Origin: Daucus carota subsp. sativus
Lineage: Eukaryota; Streptophyta; Magnoliopsida; Apiales; Apiaceae
DNA length: 64,000 bases
Assembly (NCBI RefSeq): GCF_001625215.2
Contig: NC_030381.2
Location: 35,338,689-35,402,688 of the forward strand
Direction of reading: 5' to 3'
Shown here: positions 12,430 to 24,306 of the stretch, in pieces
How the letters are laid out: every line of letters starts with the position of its first letter
Numbering within the stretch: the stretch's first letter is position 1
Translations under genes and position numbers: made by a program
The notes under the pieces: generated by a model
What the model was told of the DNA's origin: nothing
Database searches by the model: none
What the model saw: the letters and a program-made list of their open reading frames with translations, nothing else

Positions 12430-12604
12430 ATATATACTAGCCTTTAACCCGTGCGAAGCACGGCCGGTATATAGTTCGTAAATTATTATCTATAATTTAA
12501 ATTTTAACACCATTTTATTAGTATTTTATCCATAATTTTAATTAAATTATATTATTCAACTGACTATATTTTCTCCCGATTACTTAAAAATTGACAAATC
12601 CTAA

Positions 12605-12620
12605 TATATATGTGTGTGTA

Positions 12621-12669
<49 letters not shown>

Positions 12670-12670
12670 T
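12605..12670. repeat. (TG)n(TA)n compound microsatellite
   Basis: Alternating TG units pass into about eighteen TA units. Confidence 0.9.
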
Positions 12671-13004
12671 TAGTATTTAGGACATTTAATCTGAATTTAG
12701 TACACGTAGATTTAAAAATAAAAAAATCAGAAAGTTCTAATCTTTTCCAAACATAGCCGATCGTGTAATACCTTTGAAAGATTCAGTAATCTAATCAATC
12801 GAATTTCAACGTAATTTTGTAATCTTAGTTTTTTTTACAACAATAACTTTTAAGATTAGAGTTAGAATGAGTTATGTAATGATTATATTGAAATAAAATA
12901 CGTTAAAATTAAAAAAAGTTATATATAGGTTCTTGTTAAAAAAAGATATTCAAAATTATATATTTATAAATTTATTTATAACATCATTATAATTTTTTTA
13001 ATGA

Positions 13005-13308
13005 AATATTATATGATAATGCATTTTTATGAGTGTTTTTAGTATTTGAAAAATACTTGAAAAATACCAATAGACTCCACATTTGTAGACTTGTAGTACC
13101 AAAAGGAGAGTACGAAACCAAAAAATATAACTAAAAACTTGGATTACAAATTATACCCAATATTATATGATAATGTATTGTTAGGAGTATTTTTAGTATT
13201 TGAAACTGTTTATAATACCAATATACTCCACATTTGTAGACTTGTAGTACCAAAAGGAGAGTACCAAACCAAAAAATATAACTAAAAACTTGGACTACAA
13301 ATTATACA
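13005..13308. repeat. Tandem duplication of a 154-bp unit
   Basis: Copy 1 (13005-13158) and copy 2 (13159-13308) both start AATATTATATGATAAT and share a long near-identical part including CACATTTGTAGACTTGTAG and ACTAAAAACTTGGA. They differ by scattered substitutions. Non-coding. Confidence 0.85.
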
Positions 13309-14039
13309 CATGTTGGCTTATTATAGTATGAGTAATTAACAGTTTGCATCCCCTAATTTAGGTGGTTTTTGCGATTTGGTAACGTATTTATAATGTTGGC
13401 ACTATGCCCCTCTTAGCTTATAAAAGTTAAACAAACTACAACCCATTGTGCTCTCTCCGTTAAGATAGTAACGGTTGACGTTATTGTGCAAGGATAAAGT
13501 GGGCAATCCATGTATAAAATAAATATATAATACAGTACCATGCAGTTAATACAAAGCCAACAATTTTTATGTACAGTCCCTGTGGCTCATCTTCTCCATC
13601 ACAACAAATCTTATTCATCACAACAAGCTAAATAAATAATGTAGACAACAAGCTAAATAAGTAATGTAAGTCAAATTTCAAATCTTTTAATTATTTTTTC
13701 GCATGACTAAAACCAATATATCTTAACATCTGTAAAGTTGGATTGTTGAAAAAAGCATTTTAATAATTAATATATGTTAACATCCGTACGGTTGGATTGT
13801 TGATTAAATTATTTCGAAAAATTATTATATTAATTAGGAATGAATCGCATCTTAAGGAGTAGTACTTCTTATTGGATATTTCTTTTACAAAGTCATGCAA
13901 CTTAAATTTTAAATTTTTTAAATTATTTCACACAAAATAAATATATTTCTATTCATATTTAAAAATTTACAAATATTTTAATTTTAAACTAAATGAATTT
14001 TAATATGTAATGAAAGTAATTAGATCTGGGAAAGATAAA

Positions 14040-14233
14040 TTTGACAGCATACTAAATATGACCGAATAAATTTGACCGGTGCTAAATTTGACCGTTTTTG
14101 GTCAAATATGAAAGCGGTCAAAAATAGTCGGTCAATTTTAACTTTGACTTGATATCATACGAAGTTGACCTTAAATTTGACTGCTAGTGGTCAAAAATAA
14201 GCCGGTCAAAAATACCCGATTTTTCTTGTAGTG
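14040..14233. mobile_element. CACTA-type transposon end inside the MULE
   Basis: On the minus strand the sequence starts CACTACAAGAAAAATCGGG at 14233 and is followed by repeated GACC/GGTCAAA motifs (TTTGACCGGT, GGTCAAAAATA), the style of CACTA subterminal repeats. No matching second end was found nearby, so only one arm seems to be present. Confidence 0.5.
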
Positions 14234-14298
14234 GGGAGTTGAAGGGATGATGTTGGGCGGAGGAATGATCAGTCAAGCAGGTTTTTGTTTTTTTATTA

Positions 14299-14557
14299 CT
14301 CCTTCTATCCCAAAATACATGTCATATTTGACTTTTAACTAGTCAAATTGACTATAGTTTGACTGCAATATATACGTATTATATAATTGAAAAAAATAAA
14401 CAAAAAAATATCATTAGAAAATATATCTAGGTTATTTTAAGATTTAACTTTTTATGTTTAAAAATAATAAATAAATAATTTTTTAATATATAGTCAAAAA
14501 TGAGTCAATTTGACTAGTTAAAAGCCAAAAGTGACATGTATTTTGGGACGGAGGGAG
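14299..14557. mobile_element. Stowaway-like MITE nested in the MULE
   Basis: 259 bases with TA on each side (14297-14298, 14558-14559). Left end CTCCTTCTATCCCAAAATAC; the right end on the other strand is CTCCCTCCGTCCCAAAATAC. The inverted match continues through ACATGTCA and TTTTAACTAGTCAAA. Typical Tc1/mariner-derived MITE. Confidence 0.88.
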
Positions 14558-14765
14558 TACATTACATTCTTACGTATATCACTAGTCAATAATGTTGACT
14601 GTCATCTTTTAACGGAGAGAGCACACTGGTTTGTAGTTTGTTTAACTTTTATAAGCTGAGGGGGACATAGTGCCAACATTATAAATATGTTACCATATCG
14701 CAAAAACCACCTAAGTTAGGGGATGCAAACTGTTAATTACTCTTATAGTATAGTATAGATTATTC

Positions 14766-15559
14766 TATCTTGGAATCACTCCTGAAGAATAACTTGGAAA
14801 TGGGAAGAATAAATTATAACATTCATATGATGATATGAACGTGTATTAGCATTCAACTTGTGATTAAAAAAAAAACAAACTTATATTAGCCTCCTCTTTC
14901 AACTTTAACATGAAACTTTTATTGTGTACATGTATAACGTCTAAGCCGACCCCTGCAGTGGAATGATATTTCTTCTTGGTACGAGAAAAATCGAATACTA
15001 ACACACCCATTTATCTCCATCTTTTTGTTCGACATAGCAGTAAATAACAATCAAGCAACCCTCTAAATCATGTTATATCAGTGATCACCAACACACAACT
15101 TAATTAATGAACACATAAATCAAATTGATTGCCACAAAAAAGATTAGATCATCCATAATTACTTGAAACTGACAAACAAAAGACACCTTGCGTGCCAGTT
15201 TTTCTCTAGATCTTCAACTCTGCACCCTTCACCAGCACTTAGTAAATGCTACAACTAGTACATTTCTAAAGATTAAACAACAAATAAACAAATAAACAAA
15301 ATCACCCCTCCTGCTGTCCTCTGATCATTATCATAATACCGGCCGGGAAAACCAAACCCATGGGCTGCAACTCTGCTACTCCTTGGCCACAAAATAGTAC
15401 CACTGTCACTGCCTCACTGCAGATATACTCTATTTGATTCTTGGAATGGTAAAAAAGTGCAAATAAAATACACACAAAAAGCTGGCTATTAGTTTAGAGG
15501 GATAAAGATTCAAAACTCAGATGAAAAGCCCACTGGGCTTTTTTCTAGTACAGAATTAT
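14766..15559. other. Intergenic, 3' flank of FLZ gene
   Basis: AT-rich spacer; its right part is the likely 3' UTR of the minus-strand zinc finger gene. Nothing else recognised. Confidence 0.5.
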
Positions 15560-16263
15560 TCATGTGGCTTTTCTTGAAGATGGGGATGAAGTAGCTGAAG
15601 ATCTCATGGCGGCCAATGAACACTTTTTCTTAGGACTTGCAGTTTTAGTAGTGCTTGTAGTCTTTTTCTTCATCTCAATCTGCTCATCCATGTATATTTG
15701 CCTGCACCTGCACTCCTCACTACAAAAACCCCTGTCCCCTCTGCATCAAACCAACTTTAACCAATCAACATATGCTAGGGTATTTTTAGTAGCAAAATTT
15801 ACTCTTTTTTCTTTCCATCTCTACCAAGATTTATCTACTTATAGTAAGTTGGTAACAAATAGAAACACATATGTTTGCAGCACACTCAAAATTCAAAAAT
15901 AAAAAAAATATCATGCTTATAATAAGAGTACTATTGTTTGATACATCTCGAGGTTTTAGAAGAACAGGTAACTTTCGACGTAGATACATGATAGTACAAG
16001 ACTATGAGTTGAACTTACTGGTACATGTAGATGTCTCTGGAAGGCAAGAGCCTGGTTCCACACAAGAAACACTGATCAAGAAAGCTGGCCTTACCAAACG
16101 AAGATGATCTCGAAGAAGGTGACAAAGGTGGTGCTGATTTTCTGTTGATGGTCATAACTTTGTTGATAACTTGTGCACTTGTGTTGGTCTTCCTAGTACA
16201 ACTACTTGAACTAGTTTTTGTTGTCACCTTGTCTGATTCAAGCACTATGCTCAGACCCACCAT
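15560..16263 (-). CDS. FCS-like zinc finger (FLZ/DUF581) protein
   Basis: Two exons, 16019-16263 and 15560-15740, joined at a gtaag donor and a gcag acceptor in matching phase; 141 residues. The FLZ domain spans the junction: SFLDQCFLCGTRLLPSRDIY in exon 1, then GDRGFCSEECRCRQIYMDEQ in exon 2. Zinc ligands are Cys65, Cys68, Cys88 and Cys92, with the signature FCSxEC. FLZ proteins are plant-specific adaptors that bind SnRK1 kinase subunits and link energy status to other pathways. The N-terminus MVGLSIVLES matches the usual start of the family. The C-terminal tail is Lys/Ser/Thr-rich (KKKTTSTTK, SSATSSPSS). Neither exon alone makes a full domain, so the intron is required. Confidence 0.9.
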
Positions 16264-18877
16264 CTCTCGGGCGGTTTGGGCGGCGGCGGAGGAGGAGAGG
16301 CGAGATTTGGGTTATGAGAAGGCGAGAGAGATAAGTACTAGTAGGAGGAGCTAAAAAGGAGGTGGTGGGGGTGTGTTTAAGACTGTGATGGTGTGGTAGG
16401 GTCTTTTGTTTCTTTATTTTTTTTACTGTTAACCTAGGTGGAAGAGTATGGCAGGAATTCAAAGAATACCTCAGCTATTTTACTGCCACGTGCCCCCTTC
16501 TTCATTTCTTCCTTAATTTCATTTGTCGTCTTCCCTTGTTACACTATTCTTTATTTAAGAAAATACATAATATTTGAAATATTCATAACTAAAGGATAGA
16601 CTTGGGATAATGACATGTAACACAAACAAATCAAATGGAGCTTATAAATGAATCATAAGATCATCACTCAGGCCCTGAATATGAAGTATGTTTCTCAAGG
16701 TCTTGTATCTTAGCCCATATGAATGGTTCTAAAAGCCCATGCCAAGTATCTTGGGACATTTTGTTGGACTTTGCAGTTCTGATTGGATCACTGACTGGAT
16801 TCAGCAGTGATACTCCTCTCCAAGTCTTATTTTGGTTTAGTTGTAAAATTTTTGAATGAATATTGTAATTTATAATTTTTATGCATTGAAAATTACTATT
16901 ACTTGGTTGTAAAAATTTTAAAGGTAATGTGATTTATAATCGTATATACAAATTATAATAATTTTGTTCAATTAATTGTTTCAGAAAAAATAAAAAATTT
17001 TGTTCAATTAATTTTAGTTTTGTATCGGTATCTTTAGTTCTATCTTTCAAATTGATAAAGGATTTAAAAAACATATGTATTTGACTGAAATGACAAGATG
17101 ATAAAGTATATAAATCTCTTTTACTAATATATGTAACAATTAAAGTATTATATTTATGATGAAGTATAGTGATACCCGTCTATAAAGAATTGATAAAAAT
17201 TATTCTTAAATAATTAGAATAGTATTTTCAAATATTGATATTGTCTAATTTTTTTTGAAATTATAATTTAAACTCGATATTTTATTTTTTTTTCATAAAA
17301 TATTTTACGTGAATACTCAAATAACAAGTAAATAATATATTAAATTTACAAATGAACATGTTTTGGCAATTTCTTACAAAATTTTGATTCCTATTTTAAC
17401 ACAATAGTTTATTCCAATTTTCTTCTTTTCATCTTCATGTTTTTGTTCTTTTTTGTTCTATATATTTAAGCCGCTGAGACCTATTAATTGATCTACTTAA
17501 AATATTAAATTTGTGAAGATGATGTTTTTAGTTGGTACTAAGCTTAATCCAGCGTCCACATGTACCACGTGATTTGCAACAGTAATTATTAATTCGATAA
17601 AATATTCATTCATTTGGCACATCTATTATAAAATATTAAAACATCGAAGTCATGTATTAGATAAATTATATTTTTGTCATGCACCAAAGACTGATATTAC
17701 TTGATGTAGATGTTTTGGATTTAATAAGCCTATTCTATTCTGACCTATGTGTTTAAAATTCTGAATCATAACTATATTTAAATAAGAAATGAATGTTAGA
17801 CAAAGCATTTAGAAATATATATTACTTTTTATATCACGTAATAGACCCTAGTAATTGATGTAGTAAAATATTGAATTTGTAATGATTTTGTTTTTATTAT
17901 TTGTACTAAGCTTATTCAAAAGGCGTTTTGAAATATAAGTCGTTCGACTTTTTGGCACAAAGGACCGTTTATTAAATTTATTATTTTTAAATCTTCTTTT
18001 CTTGAATAAAAATAGGTGATCATTAATATTATCATTCAGAAAAAATTTTAAAAATAATAAATTTAACTGAAAGATCAAACACTAAGAAATGTGTGTCGAA
18101 CAGTCAAACGACCTATATTTTAAAACGAAATATGTGACTTGCAAAAGCATTAAATAATAGGAGCAGGAGATATTATTCTTTTGTCACAAATTTTATTTGG
18201 TCTCAAACTTTGTTTTTTATCATATTACACCTCTAAATTTGAAACTCGTTTTATTTTACACATTTTAAACCAAATTTCATCCGAATTAACTATTATAGTT
18301 AATATAAGTTGTGATAAAATATTAAAATTTTATATAATTATAGTCTCAATTCAAAATATCTAGTAATTCCCTAAATAATTAATTTATAAAGGTTTTATAA
18401 TATTTGAAACATTAGTATAGAAGTGTAGTAGAGTTTTTAATTAATATAACTCTAATTCAAAACTAATTATTATTATTATTGAAATGTCATGTGTATCGGT
18501 CCTTTTACCTATACTTGCAACATAAACAATTGTTCCCAATTGTTCCGATGATCAGGGATAAGTCAGCAAGCATCTTCGGGGGAGGTGATATTATTTTATA
18601 TCGACACAGTAAAATATTTGATAAAATAAATATCAAAGTACTAGTAATTTTTTTGGTTTTTCAAAAATAATTAAGTTGAAAAAATATTTTCAAAAATGCT
18701 TTTAGAAAAAAAAAATCCAAAAATACTAATTTTTAGAAAATATTTTTAAAAATACGATTTACAACTGATAAACTAAAATCAAATACAAATGCAATCTTAA
18801 AAAATTAATACCTCAAATCATCTGTGATTATATGATGTGTTACATAACAAATTATATTTGCGTGCCTTTAAATATAT
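16264..18877. other. AT-rich intergenic region, no gene
   Basis: Contains the FLZ promoter on its left side. The rest is AT-rich spacer with scattered short repeats. The short open frames here have strongly AT-driven composition (Lys, Asn, Ile, Phe) and no recognisable domain. Confidence 0.6.
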
Positions 18878-19308
18878 GGGAATTTGGCAAAAATACCGCT
18901 TTTGCTGTATTATTTGCAAAAATACTATCTACCTAGAAGTATTGCAAACTTAAATTTTCTTTATAATTTTAGTTAAAACATTGGCACAAATACGGGATTT
19001 TTTGCAACTAAATATAATTTTCAACCAATTTTTTTAAAGATGCATTTGTGATTGCATATATAAATCTCCTCAATTGATTGTGATTGTACCAGACACGGAA
19101 GTCCTATTATCGTCTGATGGAATCAACTAAAATCAAAATATAAATCAATTTTTTCAAAAATTAAATCAAAGTTACATTTTCAATTGCAAAAATTGAAAAT
19201 CGTATTTTTAAAAATAAAACTTAAAAATTGGCAATTTTGGAAATAAGTTTCAAAATGATAGTATTTTTAAGAATACCTTAAAAAAGTAGTATTTTTAAGC
19301 AGTTTCCC
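18878..19308. mobile_element. Possible TIR-type non-autonomous element
   Basis: Left end GGGAATTTGGCAAAAATACC and right end, read inward, GGGAAACTGCTTAAAAATAC are similar inverted sequences. The interior has repeated AAAATAC-type blocks. No clear target duplication and no coding. Confidence 0.4.
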
Positions 19309-19612
19309 AAAAATTTATAGTAAAACTCCTCATTCTTTCAAATTACGAAATTAAACATATAATTGCGTCAGTACTAACATGTTTACTTGTTTCGCATTCA
19401 ATATTGATATGAATAATCACGAAACTCATGATAATAAATCTAAGTCATAGTCTTTAATCAGCAAGTAACACACATTAAATAAAGTTGTATTTTAAATATG
19501 AGTAATTAACACATTTCAACAATCTCTCAAAAACTAAATATTTTGCTTTTTAAGATAATAAGTTATAATTTCTAAACTAAGTAAAAAATTTGAATTGTCA
19601 ATCTGAGTAGGT

Positions 19613-19694
19613 CAATATTAATATCACATAAAATATTAATATTACTTAAGAAACAATATTAATATCACATAAAATATTAATATTACTTAAGAAA
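19613..19694. repeat. Perfect tandem duplication of 41 bp
   Basis: Two identical copies, 19613-19653 and 19654-19694, each starting CAATATTAATATCACATAAA and ending TTACTTAAGAAA. Lack of any difference suggests a recent duplication. Confidence 0.9.
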
Positions 19695-20095
19695 CTGATA
19701 ATGCACGATGACTAACTTTATTTACTAAAATGAAGAAAAAGTGAGGTATGGATTTCTGGGGTACGAAAGACAAACATGTACCGGTGTTTACAGTATTTTT
19801 TTTATAGAAAAGACATATTGACGTTTATTTTTATCATATACCACATTTCACAATCTATTTTTTTTAAAAAAATAGTATATATGCATATTTTTGTTTATTT
19901 TTATTTTTAAATTTATTCTAGTGTAACACATTAGTAAGAGAAAATTAAGAATTAAAATTTTATTTTACAAGGTTAAATATTTAGTGGTAGACAAATATTA
20001 CTTTCAGGGGGTTGGCAAATTTTTATATTTACATAAATGTATAAATAAAATCAAAATTTTAAAAATTGTATAATACGTACTTTAATATTATGAGA

Positions 20096-20975
20096 CCACG
20101 GTCCCATTAACGTTAACGTAGCTTGGTCCCTGCTAATGATCACAGTGAAAGTAGCTTCATTCCTCCGCAAATTTTGAGTATGCTAATGATCATAGTGAAA
20201 GTAACTTCATTCGTTGGCGGATTTTGAGTATGTTATTATAGTGTTATCATCGTCTTCTTGATTTTTATTACAATTTTGTGTAAGAATCGAGTAGAATTGA
20301 AAAATCTAAATAATGATAACAAAATTTCGATAAGGAGTTCACTTATCAACAAAAGGAGTTCACTCATATCAACAAGACAACAAAAGAGTATAAATTGTTG
20401 GTGCCTGCTAACAAAAGTGAACAACACATGACCACAGGTCAAAAACAAACATCTGCTTAACATAAATCATTGCACAAGCACACTAGAGTGAAAATCATTA
20501 CAACCTCTTTTTCCGAATTAAAAATCATAACAACCTTATTCACTAAAAAGAAATAAAAGATGATGATTTGCTTAGTAGAAAAACAATTTCAAGATGACGA
20601 AATTGACGATTATTTGTTCGAATTTAAAAATCTTAAAATTGCTTAAAAAACTGGTAGATATGGTTGTTGATCTCATCCGGCTTTTCTTCATTGATGAAGT
20701 GGGCAGTTCCTTCCATTACAACCACTTCCTGCAGCAATGGAACATATTTCTGGAACTCGCCCTTGTGTATAAAATCCTTGGCGCCAGGCATATTGTAAAC
20801 CAAGTCGAATTCGCCAACAATATGTTTTGCCGGTACCATTACCTGAGCTCCGGTCCAAGGCGCCGTAAGTTCCCATGTCCTGCAGGAAAGCATTTAAAGG
20901 TTTTTTAGTTGCTACATTTCGATAATATATTTGCATGACAGTTGATAGGATATCAAAGAAATTAAAGAAATTACT
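20096..20975 (-). repeat. Epoxide hydrolase 3'-end module, copy A
   Basis: About 880 bases that match the 3' flank, last exon and ~100 bases of the last intron of the epoxide hydrolase gene at 28.0 kb. Landmarks shared with that gene are AACGTTAACGTAGCTT, AAGGAGTTCACTTATCAAC, GATGATGATTTGCTTAGTAG and the terminal exon. Similarity stops near 20975, before exon 2 would begin. Confidence 0.8.
20633..20879 (-). pseudogene. Detached last exon of soluble epoxide hydrolase, copy A
   Basis: An open terminal exon (after a CAG acceptor-like site) coding TWELTAPWTGAQVMVPAKHI through to the final FFKQF, including the catalytic Asp of EFDLVYNMPG and the catalytic His of EGTAHFINEE. No exon 1 or 2 is present within 1.5 kb upstream on the minus strand, so it cannot make an alpha/beta-hydrolase. 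It is almost identical to the last exon of the complete gene, so the duplication or a later conversion is recent. Confidence 0.8.
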
Positions 20976-21889
20976 CACTTAAATATTTAATTTTAAATTA
21001 ATTTATAAAATTGAATTAAATGAAAAATTCATTTCAGAAACTAATTACTAAGATAGTTGGCATGGGCTCTAAAAGTATTAAACTGATATATTATATTAAT
21101 AACAATTTAAATATTAATAACATATTATTTTTAAATTATAACCAATCAATATAGTCAATATCACTGAACTACAATACTTTACAGTTTACATAATATCTTA
21201 CCGGTCTAATTTACCCAATGTTTATAGTCACGGAAATGCTCTTAGGATTCAGTTATAAGCTACAAGGTTGAGGAACGAAGATTATAACAAGGAAGCCTAT
21301 TATTTGGCATGAATCATGCACGTTTAAAAGAATAAGATAAATATATACCGCTAATTTGATACAAACTTTGTTTTCAAAATAATAAGCTATTTTAGTCATT
21401 TTATTTCTGACAACTTGCATATACAAATATACAAGAAATTAACTCCTGACTTTTGTACGAGATTAGTTTTATCAACTGGACTAAAAAATTGAGTTCACTC
21501 TCGCCTATTGCGTCTTTTGTTTTCCCTTTAAAACGTGTTTATAAATTTCATTTTCGTTCTCTCCAATCAAACAAAACGTTACATTCAAAGCTTTTCCGGA
21601 AGCCATTCCTCTCAGTTTTAGCCCCTTCTGACTAGAATGTGTGACTGATCTTCGTGGATATCTCATTCAACATTATCACGCAGATTGCAAATACGTTTTT
21701 AGCTTGTAACTAAAAGCACTGGTGTTTGTCATTGTTATGAGTCTTTAAATGTTCTCTTTTCTTATTAAAAATGATATGCAGACTTTCTTGAAGCTCAAGG
21801 ACGTAGGCATTCGGAGGTTGAGCGGTTAATGAACTGTCAGAGGTTACCTTAGAACCCTTAGCTAAAAGGAAATTCCCCGAGTTGGAAGA
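20976..21889. other. Intergenic, no gene seen
   Basis: AT-rich spacer between the epoxide hydrolase fragment and the first CNGC fragment; includes short A/T-rich repeats resembling the MITE interiors at 30-31 kb (near 21050-21230). Confidence 0.4.
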
Positions 21890-22130
21890 AATTAATTGGC
21901 TTGCCACTGGATGTGTCAATTTATTTTTGCTATTGGAGAATAAATCTGTTGACCTTCAACGAAATATATGTCAGCCATAAATTCAAATTTGCTGAAAATT
22001 TCCCAATCTTTGCTACAATGGATGAGGCATGACCGCATCTTAGATGCCATTACCGAAAGATTTAAAGAAAAATAAAATCAAAGGAAGCTAAGTTTTGGTT
22101 CCTAGAGTTTTAATCGATAAGATGCATTTC
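21890..22130 (+). pseudogene. CNGC fragment (C-linker/CNBD region), upstream relic
   Basis: Nucleotide match to the intact channel gene downstream: TGGCTTGCCACT.., then TTGACCTTCAACGAAATATA, ATTCAAATTTG, ATCCCAATCTTTG-like and ATGGATGA..CATCTTAGAT correspond to gene positions ~23735-23940. The frame is interrupted several times. It has no introns in this stretch. It lies 360 bases upstream of the intact gene on the same strand. Confidence 0.75.
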
Positions 22131-22488
22131 GTATCTTAACTTTGTTTTAAATGAAAAATGACGATGGTTACAAGAAGGAAGTGTGTAGAAAAATAGGCTT
22201 TTCTGTTTTTGGTACATGTAATCTTCGTAAACTCTTCAGTTGATTGATTGTATATATGATCTTTAAGGAAGTAGGTTTATCTAGTGAAGTGTGTTTCCCT
22301 ATGGATTTCAATTACGTTCTTCCATCCCAGCAATTTCTTGCCCACTAATTATTCTTCAGGTCTTATTATTGTTTTCCTCTCAGTTTTTCACCCCTTTTCA
22401 TTGGGGGTGCGGAGATGATCATTCTTTGTTGCTGATTCCTTGTTTGTACTCAGATTGCATATTCAAATTCAGCTGGTAACTTGAGCGA

Positions 22489-24306
22489 ATGCATGCATCT
22501 AAGAAATATAACGCACTGATGCAAAGTGCAACAGTGATATCCATTTCCGACAGCTATCTGAACTCCATTGAACTAAAGTTCCGCAATAGACATTCTACAA
22601 ATGCTAAAGATAGTTGGGCAAGAAGAAGTTTATATTCACTATATGAATGTATTCCCGGGGTCATGAATCCTCAATGTAAAACAGTTGGGATCTTGAGTAG
22701 CGTCTTCATCTTCTTCTTTCTATTAGCATTTTTGATACGAACTTTATTAATCTTTTCGCATCATGCGGAGAAGGATAGAAATTGCATAGTTGATAGCAGT
22801 CACATGGGAACTGCATTGTCTACTATGATAGACCTGACCAAAGTCAGTTTCATTTTGTACATAATTTTAATGTTTAGAGTGGCTTACGTTGATCCGAAAT
22901 CTAGAGTCTTTGTATACGACTCAAAGAAAGTAGCTCTTAATTATCTATCTGGCTACTTTATTGTCGACTTGTTTTTGGTGGTTCCACTTGCCCAAGTCAT
23001 TGTACGGTGGGTGATACTTCGAACAACCAGCTTCTCTTATGGGCCAATTGAGGTAGTATATTTCTTGCAGTATATGGCCGTGCTATGTAGACTTCTGTCT
23101 ATGCTTGCCAATCAGTCTACAAACGCCTTGGTATTTAAGTCATGGTTGTCTAAATTTGTTATAAATCTTCTGGCATTTTTTCTTTTTAGTCATGTGGTCG
23201 GGTCATTTTGGTATTACTTTGCCTTGAATAGGGTAGCCTACTGTCTTCGAAATGCTTGTGGTGAGAATTGGTGCTTAATGTATGTATCTTGTGAGCGTAG
23301 ATATGAGAATGAGAATTTTGTAAAGGACTCACCATCATTCAAAAACTGGAAGAACAACAACAATGCCACGGCTTGTTTTGGTCCAAGCGGTTACAAATAT
23401 GGAATTTATGTGGAAGCTGTCAGCCTAGCTCAAGAATCTAATCTACCAATGAGATACATCTATTCACTGTTTTGGGGGTTCCAGCAAATTAGTACTTTAG
23501 CTGGAAACCAAACACCAGCTTTCTTTGTGGTAGAAGTTCTCTTCACTATGTTCATTACTGCTACAGGTCTTTTGCTCTTCTCTCTTCTCATTGGAAATAT
23601 ACAGAGCTTTCTCCATGCTCTGGGACGCAGGAGTTTAGAAAAGTCTATGAGGGGTCTGGACGTTGAGCATTGGATGAGCCATCGACGATTGCCAGAAAAA
23701 CTTAAAAGGCAAATCCGTAAATCAGAAAGATACAACTGGCTTGCCACCAGAGGCGTGAATGAATTATTATTATTAGAGAATCTACCTGAAGACCTTCAAA
23801 GAAATATACGCCGACATCTCTTCAAATTTGTGGAAAGCATCCCAATCTTTGATACGATGGATGAATCCATCTTAGATACAATTAAGGAAAGACTTAAACA
23901 GAAAACATATATCAAAGGAAGGAAGCTAATGGTTTCTGGAGGTCTTTTTGATAAGTTGGTTTTTATAGTTCAGGGGAAGCTTGAGAGCATTGGAGAAGGT
24001 AGTAGCAGTGTAGTTTCATTTTCTGAAGGAGATGTTTGTGGCGAAGAACTTGTTACAGTGTGCCTAGAACATTCTATTATGAAAAGAAATGGAGAGGATT
24101 TTAGGATTCCAGCACAGAAGTTGCTAAGCAAGAGGACAGTAAGATGCTTAACAGATGTAGAAGCATTTACTCTCGGAGCTGCTGACCTGGAGGAAGTGTT
24201 CAGATTCTACTCTGGGCTCCTGATCAGAAATCCTCATGTTAAAGGTGTAATTAGGAAGCAATGTCCTCCTCATAGGCAGGGTCTTACGCGAAGAAAATCA
24301 TTTTAA
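22489..24306 (+). CDS. Cyclic nucleotide-gated channel, CNGC19/20-like (group IVa), intronless
   Basis: A single open frame of 605 residues. Order: short N-terminus; PGVMNPQCKTVG before S1; TM segments from residue ~65 to ~240; a Cys-rich S5-pore loop with NACGENWC; pore helix and filter FWGFQQISTLAGNQTP (328-343), the AGNQ filter of CNGC19/20-type channels; S6 to ~373; C-linker with LDVEHWMSHRRLPEKLKRQI and RYNWLATRGVNE; CNB domain ~450-570 with the phosphate-binding cassette FSEGDVCGEELV (511-522). Plant CNGCs are plasma-membrane cation (Ca2+) channels in immunity and development. Odd points: relatives are split by many introns, the N-terminus is about 150 residues shorter, and the usual C-terminal IQ/calmodulin region after the CNBD is missing. 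This suggests a retroposed copy. ATG at 22489 is the first in frame. Confidence 0.85.
   Translation: MHASKKYNALMQSATVISISDSYLNSIELKFRNRHSTNAKDSWARRSLYSLYECIPGVMNPQCKTVGILSSVFIFFFLLAFLIRTLLIFSHHAEKDRNCIVDSSHMGTALSTMIDLTKVSFILYIILMFRVAYVDPKSRVFVYDSKKVALNYLSGYFIVDLFLVVPLAQVIVRWVILRTTSFSYGPIEVVYFLQYMAVLCRLLSMLANQSTNALVFKSWLSKFVINLLAFFLFSHVVGSFWYYFALNRVAYCLRNACGENWCLMYVSCERRYENENFVKDSPSFKNWKNNNNATACFGPSGYKYGIYVEAVSLAQESNLPMRYIYSLFWGFQQISTLAGNQTPAFFVVEVLFTMFITATGLLLFSLLIGNIQSFLHALGRRSLEKSMRGLDVEHWMSHRRLPEKLKRQIRKSERYNWLATRGVNELLLLENLPEDLQRNIRRHLFKFVESIPIFDTMDESILDTIKERLKQKTYIKGRKLMVSGGLFDKLVFIVQGKLESIGEGSSSVVSFSEGDVCGEELVTVCLEHSIMKRNGEDFRIPAQKLLSKRTVRCLTDVEAFTLGAADLEEVFRFYSGLLIRNPHVKGVIRKQCPPHRQGLTRRKSF

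Larger units (their letters stand above)
13330..14742. mobile_element. Non-autonomous Mutator-like element (MULE) with ~155-bp inverted ends
   Basis: Both ends begin GAGTAATTAACAGTTTGCAT when read inward. The inverted match runs for about 150 bases (13330-~13487 and ~14586-14742) with few differences, including CAAACTACAA and GTGCTCTCTCCGTTAA. The flanks are a perfect 9-bp direct repeat, TTATAGTAT, at 13321-13329 and 14743-14751. Long terminal inverted repeats plus a 9-bp target duplication are diagnostic of Mutator-like elements. The 1413-bp body has no transposase. It contains a CACTA-type end (14233) and a complete Stowaway-like MITE (14299-14557). Confidence 0.88.
12430..14765. mobile_element. 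Older repeat copy with AACCCGTGC..GCACGG hairpin, host of the MULE insertion
   Basis: Near 12445 the sequence TTTAACCCGTGCGAAGCACGG forms a short GC hairpin right after TATATATACTAG, a signature shared by a widespread plant dispersed repeat. Just right of the 13330-14742 element the sequence TATAGTATAGTATAGATT resembles an inverted copy of the left edge. I infer an older element, split by the younger Mutator-like insertion. Its class (Helitron or TIR transposon) is not settled. Confidence 0.35.
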
